Source: SKLM01 sp050049955 (lineage in GTDB: Bacteria > Chloroflexota > Anaerolineae > B4-G1). From it: 32,613 nt of DNA. Below, in pieces: positions 22,673 to 29,880 of this stretch (position 1 is the stretch's first letter; the number at the start of each line of letters is the position of its first letter). The notes beneath the pieces are model-generated. The model saw only the letters and a program-made list of their open reading frames with translations, was not told the origin of the DNA and did not search any database. Both the position numbers and the translations under genes were made by a program. Location: positions 1-32,613 of the forward strand of contig JASFVG010000004.1 of NCBI GenBank assembly GCA_050049955.1, given 5' to 3'.

Positions 22673-23419
22673 ATGGAGAATTGTCCAAGCGGATACGAGC
22701 GGACGGCGCATCTCTACGATCTGTTCGATGACAAAGAGAACGCCGGTTTCTTTGCACACTATGCCCAGCGTGCTGGTGAGATTCTGGACGTGGGGGCTGG
22801 TACAGGGCGGATTGCTATTGCCCTCGCCGAGCGGGGCATCTCCCTCGTGTGCGTGGAGCCCTCGCCTGCCATGCGGTCCGAATTCCAGAGGAAGCTGGCC
22901 CGCCGGCCGGATCTTCAGCATCGGATCGCAGTGGTGCCTGGCGACGCCGCATCCTTCCAACTAGAGTACACGCTACCGGCAGCGTTCCTCTCGGGCAGCT
23001 TCGATCACTTCCGTGATGGTCAGGAGCGACTGGCGTCGTTGCGCAACATACGGCGGCATCTGGCACCAGGTGGCACGCTTGTGTTCGACGTGTTCCTCGG
23101 GCTGATGGGAGACTCCCCTCTCACGCCAGCCGGTCGCGTTCAGAGGGCAGGAGTGGATTACCGACGACTGGTCGGCAGGCGGACGTTGCCCGGTCAGAAG
23201 GTGGAGGTCAGACTCGTGTTCGAAGTCTATCGGAGGGGAGCACCGGTGGACCGGATCGAAGAAGTGTCGGTGGTTGGGGTCGTGGACCGCAGTCAGGTTC
23301 ACGGCGTGCTGGCGGAGGCGGGGTTCTCCGTACGGCGCGAGTTCTCTGACTACGATTTCACGCCCTACCACGATGGTGACCGACTCCTGATTGTAGAGGC
23401 TATGTGCCGACAGCCGTGA
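22673..23419 (+). CDS. Class I SAM-dependent methyltransferase
   Basis: A 248-residue cytosolic protein with a Rossmann-fold methyltransferase pattern. Motif I is ILDVGAGTGRIAIALAERG (37-55), followed by an acidic end to strand 2 (LVCVEPSPAM), a VVPGDAASF segment, and the later FLSGSFDHFRD and RRHLAPGGTLVFDVF elements typical of Methyltransf_25/11 proteins. The methyl acceptor cannot be told from the sequence. The ATG at 22673 has no obvious ribosome site, and a strong hairpin ends 19 bases upstream. The gene stands alone, separated by long gaps from the glycosyltransferase array and from amrB. A role in modifying a glycan or lipid is possible from position only and is not supported by any motif. 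Confidence 0.85.
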   Translation: MENCPSGYERTAHLYDLFDDKENAGFFAHYAQRAGEILDVGAGTGRIAIALAERGISLVCVEPSPAMRSEFQRKLARRPDLQHRIAVVPGDAASFQLEYTLPAAFLSGSFDHFRDGQERLASLRNIRRHLAPGGTLVFDVFLGLMGDSPLTPAGRVQRAGVDYRRLVGRRTLPGQKVEVRLVFEVYRRGAPVDRIEEVSVVGVVDRSQVHGVLAEAGFSVRREFSDYDFTPYHDGDRLLIVEAMCRQP

Positions 23420-23767
23420 CCGGTCCCACCCATGGCCAATGAGGAGCACCCTCCTAATGTGCCGTGAGCAGGCCAGTGCGCTCTGTTCGAGAGAGGACGG
23501 TGCTCGCAAGACCGGTCACGACACAGTGCTTGGGGCGCGCGGAGGGCTTCCGGGAGTCAACCTGAGTGGTCGAACGCGCTGCGTGGTGATATAATCCAGT
23601 TTACCACGCGCTGGTCGTTGCGTATTCTGGGCGGTGCGCCCAGCACAGGTCACGGCTCGGCTGCACTTCAAGCGTCGGACGTAGACGCAGACTAGCTTCC
23701 CACACTGGCGTCCGGCCTCAGATGACGGGGCCCAGCCGGACCGTTTGACTCAGTACGGGGGTGACCG
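23420..23767. other. 348-bp intergenic region before amrB
   Basis: There is no plausible gene. An 11-bp inverted repeat, CGTGACCGGTC (23415-23425, overlapping the methyltransferase stop) and GACCGGTCACG (23510-23520), brackets the first part. A promoter inside a smaller inverted repeat is at 23581-23609. The 158 bases from there to the amrB start form a long leader in which I see no known riboswitch. Confidence 0.6.
23581..23609 (+). promoter_or_regulatory. Extended -10 promoter embedded in an inverted repeat (candidate operator)
   Basis: TGATATAAT (23587-23595) is a perfect -10 with the TGn extension; the -35 region is poor, as is common for extended -10 promoters. The -10 lies between perfect 7-bp inverted arms, GCGTGGT (23581-23587) and ACCACGC (23603-23609). 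A dimeric protein bound there would cover the -10 and the start point, so repression is the simplest reading. Confidence 0.5.
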
Positions 23768-24568
23768 ATGTCTGAACTCTCTGTCCGTCGACCAGCTGTC
23801 GCGGGACAGTTCTACCCGGCCAATCCTGACCGCTTGCGGCGCGAGATCGCCAAGTACATCGACCAGGCGTCACTGCCGCCCGGTCTAGGCATGGTGCGGG
23901 CAGTCATAGCCCCTCACGCGGGGACGATCTACTCAGGGCCAACAGCAGGCTACGCGTTCAAGGCGCTGAGGCAGGTTGCAGATGATGTGGCGACCGTGTT
24001 CCTCCTCGGACCGGCCCATCGCGTTCCCGTGGAAGGCGTGGCGTTGGGGAGCTACAGCGCTTTCCGCACCCCTCTAGGCGATGTGCCCGTCGACGTCGAC
24101 CGTGTCTCCGATATGCTGGACTGCCCCTCGCTGTATTCGCGCTCGTCTGGCGCTCACGATTTCGAGCATTGCCTGGAAGTTGAGGTTCCATTCCTACAGG
24201 TGGTCTTATCCGACTTCCAGCTGGTTCCCATGTTGTTCGGTCGGGTGGCTCCCAGGAAGGTCGCGGCCGACTTAGTTGACCGCGTTAGACATGGTGACCT
24301 GGTTGTCGTCTCGAGTGACCTGAGTCATTTCTACTCCTATGAGGCGGCACGCAAACTTGACCAGGGCTTCTTGAATGCGCTGCTGGGGGGAGATGAGCGC
24401 AACGTTGGGGCAGGCGAGGCCTGCGGTAGGGCTCCGGTGGCCACGCTGATGGATATGGCGGAACGTCTGAAGTGGGAACCGCATCTGCTGGATTACCGGA
24501 CCTCGGGCGATACGGCTGGAGATAGGTCTCGCGTGGTGGGCTATGCCTCGATTGCCTACACCAGTTGA
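23768..24568 (+). CDS. amrB: AmmeMemoRadiSam system protein B (MEMO1 family)
   Basis: A 266-residue protein of the MEMO1 family, full length for bacterial and archaeal members. The metal-site residues of human MEMO1 (His49, His81, Cys244, as I recall them) have clear counterparts: APHAG (His50), GPAHR (His84) and ACGRAP (Cys219). Other family blocks are AVAGQFYPA (10-18), FEHCLEVEVPFLQ (132-144) and SSDLSHF (182-188). The fold is related to extradiol dioxygenases, but no reaction is established for the bacterial proteins. The ATG at 23768 follows GGGGGTGACCG. It is 28 bases upstream of amrA and probably co-transcribed with it from the promoter at 23587. The third partner, a radical-SAM protein, is absent from the window. 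Confidence 0.9.
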   Translation: MSELSVRRPAVAGQFYPANPDRLRREIAKYIDQASLPPGLGMVRAVIAPHAGTIYSGPTAGYAFKALRQVADDVATVFLLGPAHRVPVEGVALGSYSAFRTPLGDVPVDVDRVSDMLDCPSLYSRSSGAHDFEHCLEVEVPFLQVVLSDFQLVPMLFGRVAPRKVAADLVDRVRHGDLVVVSSDLSHFYSYEAARKLDQGFLNALLGGDERNVGAGEACGRAPVATLMDMAERLKWEPHLLDYRTSGDTAGDRSRVVGYASIAYTS

Positions 24569-24596
24569 CGTCCGGCGCCAGGAATAGGGGGCCAGC

Positions 24597-25160
24597 GTGT
24601 CACTTTCCCCAGAGGAGAAAACGGTACTGCTCCAGCTCGCTCGAGAGTCGATCGAGTCCGTCGCTCGCGGACAAAATCCCCCACGGGTGGACACTGATGC
24701 CGTGCCAAAGACCCTTCAGCGGCCTGGTGCCAGCTTCGTCACGTTGAACGAGGCAGGGAACCTTCGGGGGTGCGTGGGGTCTCTGGAGGCACGGCGTCCC
24801 CTAGTGCTAGATGTGCAGGAGAACGGGCTGGGCGCGGCCTTTCGCGACCCACGATTCGCCCCCGTCCGACTGGAGGAAGTCCCCGGTCTGCACATCGAGG
24901 TTTCGGTGCTGAGCGAGCCCAGGCGTCTGGCCTATGGCAGCACTCAAGAGCTTCTGGACAACATCCGGCCGGGTGTGGATGGTGTGGTGATCGAGAAGGA
25001 TTGGCATCGGGCGACGTTTCTCCCACAGGTTTGGGAGAAACTGCCGGAGAAGGACCAGTTCATGGAACGGTTGTGCCTCAAGGCGGGCCTACCCGCAGAT
25101 GCCTATCGTCGCGGGGATCTCGACGTGTTCACCTACCAAGTGGAGAAGTTCTCTGAATGA
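24597..25160 (+). CDS. amrA: AmmeMemoRadiSam system protein A (AMMECR1 domain)
   Basis: A 187-residue single-domain AMMECR1 protein. It has the invariant LRGCVGS block (56-62, usually LRGCIG), the AFRDPRFAPV segment, the EVSVLSEPR strand and the VDGVVIEKDWHRATFLPQVW block that closes the fold. It is soluble, with no signal peptide. The GTG start at 24597 has a G-rich GGGGG (24587-24591) five bases upstream. The biochemical role of AMMECR1 proteins is unknown. In prokaryotes they are usually encoded with a MEMO protein and a radical-SAM enzyme, suggesting one pathway; here only the first two are seen. It ends 42 bases before the convergent DUF3048 gene. Confidence 0.9.
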   Translation: MSLSPEEKTVLLQLARESIESVARGQNPPRVDTDAVPKTLQRPGASFVTLNEAGNLRGCVGSLEARRPLVLDVQENGLGAAFRDPRFAPVRLEEVPGLHIEVSVLSEPRRLAYGSTQELLDNIRPGVDGVVIEKDWHRATFLPQVWEKLPEKDQFMERLCLKAGLPADAYRRGDLDVFTYQVEKFSE

Positions 25161-25166
25161 GAGAGG

Positions 25167-25196
25167 GCTGGCGCGCGGCGTACAGCTTTCGCCAGC
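25167..25196. terminator. Candidate shared hairpin between convergent amrA and DUF3048 genes
   Basis: GCTGGCG (25167-25173) and CGCCAGC (25190-25196) are perfect 7-bp arms with a 16-base loop in the 42-bp gap between convergent genes. Neither strand has a strong T tract, so termination in both directions is plausible but not certain. Confidence 0.45.
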
Positions 25197-25202
25197 ATAC
25201 GA

Positions 25203-26429
25203 CTATTCGACGACGATCTCGATGGCGCGCTCTCCCTGTGGCAGGACCTCGAAGAACAGGTTGCCAACCTTGAACGGCAGGGCATTCCCATCTCCGTCGG
25301 CCACTGTCACTGCGTCTCGGCGATCCTCCCGGTTCCACGTACAATCGTAGCGCTTGCCGTCTCGAAAGAGGATCGCTGGCCGATAGGGATTGTCCTCGTC
25401 CCACAGCGCCCAGCGGATCGACAGCGAACCGCTGTGCGGGTCTTCAACGATGTCGGTATTCCACTGGGGCACATAGAGCACCACGACATTGGCTGAGCTC
25501 AGCTGCTGCCCACTGAGTGCATCAAGGTGGGCCGCGCCGTCGGACCAGCGCAGAAACCGTTCGCTTGCCTCGTCGTAGCGCCATTCGGCGTCGAGTCGAT
25601 ACCACGGGATGCGGATCGTGCTGGCAGGGCCGCTAGCCTCCATGTCAGGTCCGGGCGTCTCGGAGAACACCATCGCCGGGAGCTCCTGTCTACCCTCTAT
25701 CCCACGCACAGCTGCCCACTCGCGCACCAGGGCCGGGCTGGTGTACATCGTGTGCTCTAGGGGTACGTCGCGACTGTAGTCTCTGTAGAAGGGACGTGGC
25801 TCTATCGTCTCCGGGAGGCTATCAGACACAACCCAGTCAGGATACAGGTCTGAGTCGCGGAAGAGGGCCACGACACCATTACTGAAGCCAGAGTTGGCGA
25901 AGACGGCGCGGTACATCGCTGGAATCTCCAGGTCGATGATGCGGCCGCTGCGCACCGGACCGACGCGTTCCGGGGAATCCCCGAGAAAGACGGCGGTCCA
26001 GCGCGTGGCGAACCAACCTTCGTTGTAGTGCTCGAAGATGATGTCCGCGCCGTTGATGCCGGACTGAGGCCGGACGTACTGCCCAGGCCAGTTGGAGATC
26101 TTGACAGCCACCGGGACCCGCTCCAGGTGGCTCTGATCATCCACGACCTCACCGGTCAGAGGGTTGACGTCTTCAGGCCACGGTGTGGCGGTGGGCGTCA
26201 CCTCCGGCGTCGCAGTCCACGTGGGCAGAGGTGTGGCCGTCGGTGGCCAAGAGGGTGTAGCGGTCGGTTCCGGCGTTGGCGGGGCCTTCGTCCGGGTTGG
26301 AGTGGGGGTCACCGGAGCCGTGCTACCCAGGCAACCACCCAGCGCGGCTGACACAAGCGCCAGGGCCGCCAGCGTGGAGGTCAGGATCATCAACGTGCGG
26401 AGCTGTCGTCTGTGTTGGGCGTGGCTCAT
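25203..26429 (-). CDS. DUF3048 (YerB-like) lipoprotein
   Basis: A 408-residue exported protein. A signal peptide (about 1-32) ends in a lipobox-like ALGGC with Cys33 as the lipidated residue. A Thr/Pro-rich spacer (34-84, PTPT and TATP repeats) follows, as in many Chloroflexota surface proteins. The DUF3048 domain then begins NPLTGEVVDD (88-97) and has PVAVKISNWPGQYVRPQSGI, ADIIFEHYNEGWFATRW and ERVGPVRSGRIIDLEIP, matching the family consensus (VMIDN, RPQSGL, ADIVYE, IGPVRSAR). The C-terminal half (SANVVVLYVP, CTWNREDR) resembles the second domain usually attached. Function unknown; it is probably anchored on the outer side of the membrane. The ATG is preceded by GGAGG nine bases upstream. 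It is divergent from the coiled-coil/selB operon. Confidence 0.88.
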   Translation of the reverse strand: MSHAQHRRQLRTLMILTSTLAALALVSAALGGCLGSTAPVTPTPTRTKAPPTPEPTATPSWPPTATPLPTWTATPEVTPTATPWPEDVNPLTGEVVDDQSHLERVPVAVKISNWPGQYVRPQSGINGADIIFEHYNEGWFATRWTAVFLGDSPERVGPVRSGRIIDLEIPAMYRAVFANSGFSNGVVALFRDSDLYPDWVVSDSLPETIEPRPFYRDYSRDVPLEHTMYTSPALVREWAAVRGIEGRQELPAMVFSETPGPDMEASGPASTIRIPWYRLDAEWRYDEASERFLRWSDGAAHLDALSGQQLSSANVVVLYVPQWNTDIVEDPHSGSLSIRWALWDEDNPYRPAILFRDGKRYDCTWNREDRRDAVTVADGDGNALPFKVGNLFFEVLPQGERAIEIVVE

Positions 26430-26460
26430 TCCGATGCACCTCCATACGACCGCGGCATGA

Positions 26461-26496
26461 GGGCCGCAGTGCGCGCCGCAATGCGGGCCGCATTAT
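26461..26496. repeat. 12-bp repeats in the leader of the DUF3048 gene
   Basis: GGGCCGCAGTGC, GCGCCGCAATGC and GGGCCGCATTAT (26461-26472, 26473-26484, 26485-26496) are three imperfect tandem copies, the last running into the -10. On the minus strand they form the first bases of the transcript. Confidence 0.65.
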
Positions 26497-26519
26497 AGCA
26501 CAGGCGACGTCTCGGACAA
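26492..26519 (-). promoter_or_regulatory. Promoter of the DUF3048 gene
   Basis: On the minus strand, TTGTCC (26514-26519) and TATAAT (26492-26497) are 16 bases apart, and the -10 has the TGC extension. The predicted start is near 26485, giving a ~55-base leader. Confidence 0.65.
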
Positions 26520-26544
26520 CCGAGCGATGCCTCGGACAACCGAG
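26511..26544. promoter_or_regulatory. Pair of identical 14-bp dyads (candidate operators)
   Basis: CTCGGACAACCGAG occurs at 26511-26524 and 26531-26544. Each copy is a perfect 5-bp dyad around ACAA, and the copies are exactly 20 bp apart, about two helical turns. The first overlaps the -35 of the DUF3048 promoter. Both lie between the two divergent promoters. Confidence 0.55.
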
Positions 26545-26585
26545 TGGCGTCACAGGGACCCCCTGGATCGCCCTGCCCCGATTCG

Positions 26586-26614
26586 TTGTCGCTGAGTTGG
26601 AAAGATGCTATAAT
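26586..26614 (+). promoter_or_regulatory. Promoter of the coiled-coil/selB operon
   Basis: TTGTCG (26586-26591) and a perfect TATAAT (26609-26614) are 17 bases apart, and TGC precedes the -10 (extended form). It is the best promoter match in the window. The predicted start is near 26621. Confidence 0.7.
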
Positions 26615-26623
26615 CGATATTCG

Positions 26624-26633
26624 TGCATATGCA
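26624..26633. promoter_or_regulatory. 10-bp palindrome at the predicted transcription start
   Basis: TGCATATGCA is a perfect palindrome just after the predicted start of the coiled-coil/selB transcript. A bound dimer there could block initiation. Chance occurrence cannot be excluded. Confidence 0.35.
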
Positions 26634-26665
26634 TTCTGCACAGACCATCATTTGAGGAGCAGACC

Positions 26666-27877
26666 ATGGTAACGAGAGTACCGGAGTCGATGGATCTGAC
26701 CCAAGCGATCCAGACGCTGAAATGGCTTGACGGGGAGCGTCTTCAGGATAGGGCGACGATCGCCAAGCTAGAGGAGCGCTTGCAGGAGCAGGGGCGGCAG
26801 CTGGCGCGCCAATCGGCCCAGATCGGTGATCTACGGTCTTCGCTGGCCAGCGTCGAAGGGGTACTCTCGAAGGTCGATGATTTCGAGCAGATGGTCGCCA
26901 ACTTCAAGAAGGAGCTGACATATCAGCTCTCACAGCGCGACGAGACCTGGCGGAAGGAGAGGGACGAGGCCCAGCGTCTGCGCAGGATCGAGCACGAGGC
27001 GATCAAGGAGCATCTGAACCGGCTGGAGAAGGACCTCCGGGCCATTCCGCGCCTCGAAGAGCAGGTCGGTGCCCGGCAGGCGGAGGAGGAGCGACTGACG
27101 GATGTACTTCAGGGCCTCGAAGTCACGGTTTCTGACTTGGCGAAGCGGCTTGAGGAAGCCTCTCGAACTGTCGCGTACCAGGAGGAACGGAGAAGGGCGG
27201 ACCACCGCCGACTCACCGAGGTCGAACACGAGCTACCCAGTCTCCACACGCAGGCCGACGCGCTTACGCAGAAGCTTCTTCTGCTTGAGCAGGGTATCCA
27301 GAAGCAACAATCGCGGATGGATGAGGCCGTGCTGGAGCTAAGGAGGTACGAGAAGCCCATCGAGGAGCTCCGGATCTCGGATTTCCAGCGTGAGCAGAAG
27401 GTACAGCAGTACCTGGACCAGGGTGAGGAGGTAGCTCAGGAGCTGGAGCGCGTTCGCGAGCAGACGCACGATTTCATTGAGCGGAAGCAGGCAGTACAGA
27501 GAGCGCTGAATGCGCTGGAGAAGGCCAGGGAGCGCATTGAGAGACGCCAGGACGAGATGGCTGAGAAGCAGCGCGTTGCTGAGGCGCGATTCGAGCGGCA
27601 GTGGGAGGAGTGGCAGACGGCGCGGGCGAAGGAGCTTAAGAAGCGCGAGATGATCGTTGAGCAGCGTTGGCAAGAGCAAGGTCGCACCGATGTCAAACAA
27701 GAAAGCCGGCTGCAGAGGTTAGAGGCCGTCGCGTCACTGTATGGCGAGCAGCTTAAGGACCTCTGGGAAGCCCACCGCACGGATGCGGTCAGCCTCATGA
27801 GCGCCGCGCAGGAGGTGTACGAGGCGCTGGTTGCTCCGATTGATGATCAGCTCGCGCTTCTCCGCGGCGAGCAGTAG
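26666..27877 (+). CDS. Cytosolic coiled-coil protein of unknown function
   Basis: A 403-residue protein that is almost entirely helical: long Glu/Lys/Arg/Gln-rich heptad-like stretches run from about residue 20 to 385 (for example TIAKLEERLQEQGRQLARQ and LTEVEHELPSLHTQADAL), with a few breaks at Pro. It has no signal peptide, no membrane helix and no cysteine. I do not recognise a catalytic domain. Length and pattern recall SMC-hinge-less or kinesin-like coiled coils only in a general way. The ATG at 26666 has GAGGAG six bases upstream; an upstream open frame (to 26276) runs antisense through the DUF3048 gene and is not credible. selB begins 11 bases after the stop, so the two share the strong promoter at 26586. 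A link to translation or selenium metabolism is inference from position. Confidence 0.85.
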   Translation: MVTRVPESMDLTQAIQTLKWLDGERLQDRATIAKLEERLQEQGRQLARQSAQIGDLRSSLASVEGVLSKVDDFEQMVANFKKELTYQLSQRDETWRKERDEAQRLRRIEHEAIKEHLNRLEKDLRAIPRLEEQVGARQAEEERLTDVLQGLEVTVSDLAKRLEEASRTVAYQEERRRADHRRLTEVEHELPSLHTQADALTQKLLLLEQGIQKQQSRMDEAVLELRRYEKPIEELRISDFQREQKVQQYLDQGEEVAQELERVREQTHDFIERKQAVQRALNALEKARERIERRQDEMAEKQRVAEARFERQWEEWQTARAKELKKREMIVEQRWQEQGRTDVKQESRLQRLEAVASLYGEQLKDLWEAHRTDAVSLMSAAQEVYEALVAPIDDQLALLRGEQ

Positions 27878-27888
27878 GAGAAGGAAGT

Positions 27889-29829
27889 ATGCGCGTCGTC
27901 GGCACCGCCGGTCACGTGGACCATGGCAAGTCGGCCCTTGTGCTAGCGCTCACGGGGATTGACCCCGATCGACTGCGCGAGGAGAAGGAGCGGGGCCTCA
28001 CCATCGATCTGGGCTTTGCGTGGCTGACGCTTCCCAATGGGGAACCGGTGGGGATCATCGACGTGCCCGGTCACCGGGACTTCATTGAGAATATGCTGGC
28101 CGGGGTAGGCAGTATCGATGCGACGCTTTTCGTCATCGCTGCAGATGAAAGTGCCATGCCCCAGACGCGGGAGCATCTCGCGATTCTCGATCTGCTGGAG
28201 GTTGACGCGGGCGTCGTCGCCATATCGAAGGTCGATCTAGTCGAGAGCGAGGAATGGCTCGACCTGGTGGTGGAGGACATCGCCGACACGCTGAGGGGGA
28301 CGGTGCTGGAGACCGCTCCGCTGGTCCCCACCTCAGCCCGTACTGGGCAGGGTCTGGAGGAGCTGCTGACCGCGTTGCAGGAAGAGCTGCTGGAGACTGC
28401 GGCTCCGGTTGACCGCGGTCGCCCACGGCTGGCCGTGGATCGTGTCTTCACCATCAGCGGGTTTGGCACGGTCGTCACGGGTACGCTTGTCGACGGTTCC
28501 ATCGAGGTGGGGCAGGAGGTCGAGATACAGCCTCGGGGTCTGAAGGCTCGCGTCAGGGGTTTGCAGACCCACAAGGCGGAGCTCCAGCGCGCAGTCCCTG
28601 GCAGCCGAGTGGCCATCAACCTCAGCGGTGTGGGTAAGGATCAGCTCAGCCGCGGCGATGTCATTGCCTCACCCGGGTGGTTGCGCGCAACGACGCTGGT
28701 CGACGTACAAGTGCGGTACCTGCCGGAGATCCTGTGGGAAGATCTGGGGCAGTCGGCGCTGCGCCCGCTGCGCCACAACACCGAGCTGAAGTTCTATGCC
28801 GGCGCGGCCGAGGTTATGGCGCGTGCAAGGCTGCTGGGTCAGGAAGCGCTGCTGCCGGGCGAGACGGGCTGGATGCAGTTGGCGCTGCAAGAGCCGGTCG
28901 CCATGGTGAAGGGCGACCGCTACATCGTGCGCCTTCCGTCGCCGCCGACGACAATCGGTGGCGGTGTCGTCGTGGACCCCAGCCCCGGCCGCAAGCACCG
29001 TCGGTTCCAGTCTGATGTGGTCGACCGCCTGGAAACGCTGGCTGAAGGAAGTCCCCCAGAGATCCTGCTGCAGACCCTCGAGCGGCTCAGTCCAGTCGCT
29101 GTCGGGGAGTTGCTGGAGGCAAGCAGATTGGCGGAACGCGCGCCGGGGGCGCTTGCGGAGCTTGTTGACGAAGGCAAGGCAATCCCTCTCGCGACCGGTG
29201 ATGATTGGGGCGGGAAGGATGTCCGACAGTGGGCCTCGAGCCAACGGATGATCGTCAGCCGAGACTGGTGGTCACGGTTGATTGACCGCGCCACTGATAA
29301 GCTATCCTCGTATCACGCCCAGTTGCCGCTCCGTGAGGGTATGCCTCGAGAAGCGCTGCGAAGCGGCTTGCGGCTAACGCCAAAGGTGTTCGACCTAGTG
29401 GTTGCCCAAGCGAAGGCGGAGGGCTTGCTCGTGGACGTGGGGGCCAGCGTCCGGCTGCCGTCCCACGCCATCAAGTTGACACCGGTGCAGGAGCAGGAGG
29501 TGGCGAGCCTGTTGGCCCGTTTCCGCCGCAGGCCGTATGCCACACCATCGGTCAAGGAGAGCCTCGAGGCTTTGGGCGAGGAGGTGCTAAACGTCCTGCT
29601 CAAGGGAGGTGAACTGGTTCCGGTTGGTCCGGATGTACTGTTCCTTCCAGAGACCTATGAGCAGATGGTGGGGCGGATTCGGGAACGGATCGAAGACGAG
29701 GGCAGCATCACGTTGTCCGAAGTGCGCGACATGTTCGGCTCGAGCCGCAAGTACGCGCAAGCGCTGCTGGAGCATCTGGACGAGACGGGCATCACAAAGA
29801 GGGTCGAGGACAGGCGCGTCCTGGCCTGA
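27889..29829 (+). CDS. selB: Selenocysteine-specific translation elongation factor SelB
   Basis: A 646-residue protein, normal length for SelB. The GTPase domain has G1 AGHVDHGKS (7-15), switch ERGLTIDLGFAW (34-45), G3 DVPGH (58-62), G4 SKVD (113-116) and SAR (G5, about 148). Two beta-barrel domains follow (DRVFTISGFGTVVTGTL; then about 260-345). The C-terminal ~300 residues have the winged-helix repeats that in SelB bind the SECIS hairpin of selenoprotein mRNAs (SITLSEVRDMFGSSRKYAQALLEHLDE near the end). SelB delivers Sec-tRNA to in-frame UGA codons. The ATG follows GGAGAAGGAAG. selA, selC, selD and a selenoprotein are not in the window, so active selenocysteine use is implied but not shown. 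The neighbour upstream is the coiled-coil gene, in the same operon. Confidence 0.92.
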   Translation: MRVVGTAGHVDHGKSALVLALTGIDPDRLREEKERGLTIDLGFAWLTLPNGEPVGIIDVPGHRDFIENMLAGVGSIDATLFVIAADESAMPQTREHLAILDLLEVDAGVVAISKVDLVESEEWLDLVVEDIADTLRGTVLETAPLVPTSARTGQGLEELLTALQEELLETAAPVDRGRPRLAVDRVFTISGFGTVVTGTLVDGSIEVGQEVEIQPRGLKARVRGLQTHKAELQRAVPGSRVAINLSGVGKDQLSRGDVIASPGWLRATTLVDVQVRYLPEILWEDLGQSALRPLRHNTELKFYAGAAEVMARARLLGQEALLPGETGWMQLALQEPVAMVKGDRYIVRLPSPPTTIGGGVVVDPSPGRKHRRFQSDVVDRLETLAEGSPPEILLQTLERLSPVAVGELLEASRLAERAPGALAELVDEGKAIPLATGDDWGGKDVRQWASSQRMIVSRDWWSRLIDRATDKLSSYHAQLPLREGMPREALRSGLRLTPKVFDLVVAQAKAEGLLVDVGASVRLPSHAIKLTPVQEQEVASLLARFRRRPYATPSVKESLEALGEEVLNVLLKGGELVPVGPDVLFLPETYEQMVGRIRERIEDEGSITLSEVRDMFGSSRKYAQALLEHLDETGITKRVEDRRVLA

Positions 29830-29852
29830 GCCATCGCAGCACCTGAACCGAG

Positions 29853-29880
29853 AGAGACGCAATGGCCAGCCGCCGTCTCT
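29853..29880. terminator. Candidate bidirectional hairpin between selB and rarA
   Basis: AGAGACG (29853-29859) and CGTCTCT (29874-29880) are perfect 7-bp arms around a 14-base loop in the 49-bp gap between convergent genes. The right arm overlaps the rarA stop codon. There is no T tract. Confidence 0.4.

Noticed and set aside
23415..23520. 11-bp inverted repeat around the methyltransferase stop
   Set aside because: The core ACCGGT is itself palindromic, so the match is less striking than it seems; the arms are 84 bases apart with no supporting structure. Kept only as a note in the gap entry.
26276..26665. N-terminal extension of the coiled-coil gene
   Set aside because: It runs antisense through the DUF3048 gene start and across both promoters. 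ATG 26666 has GAGGAG at ideal spacing.
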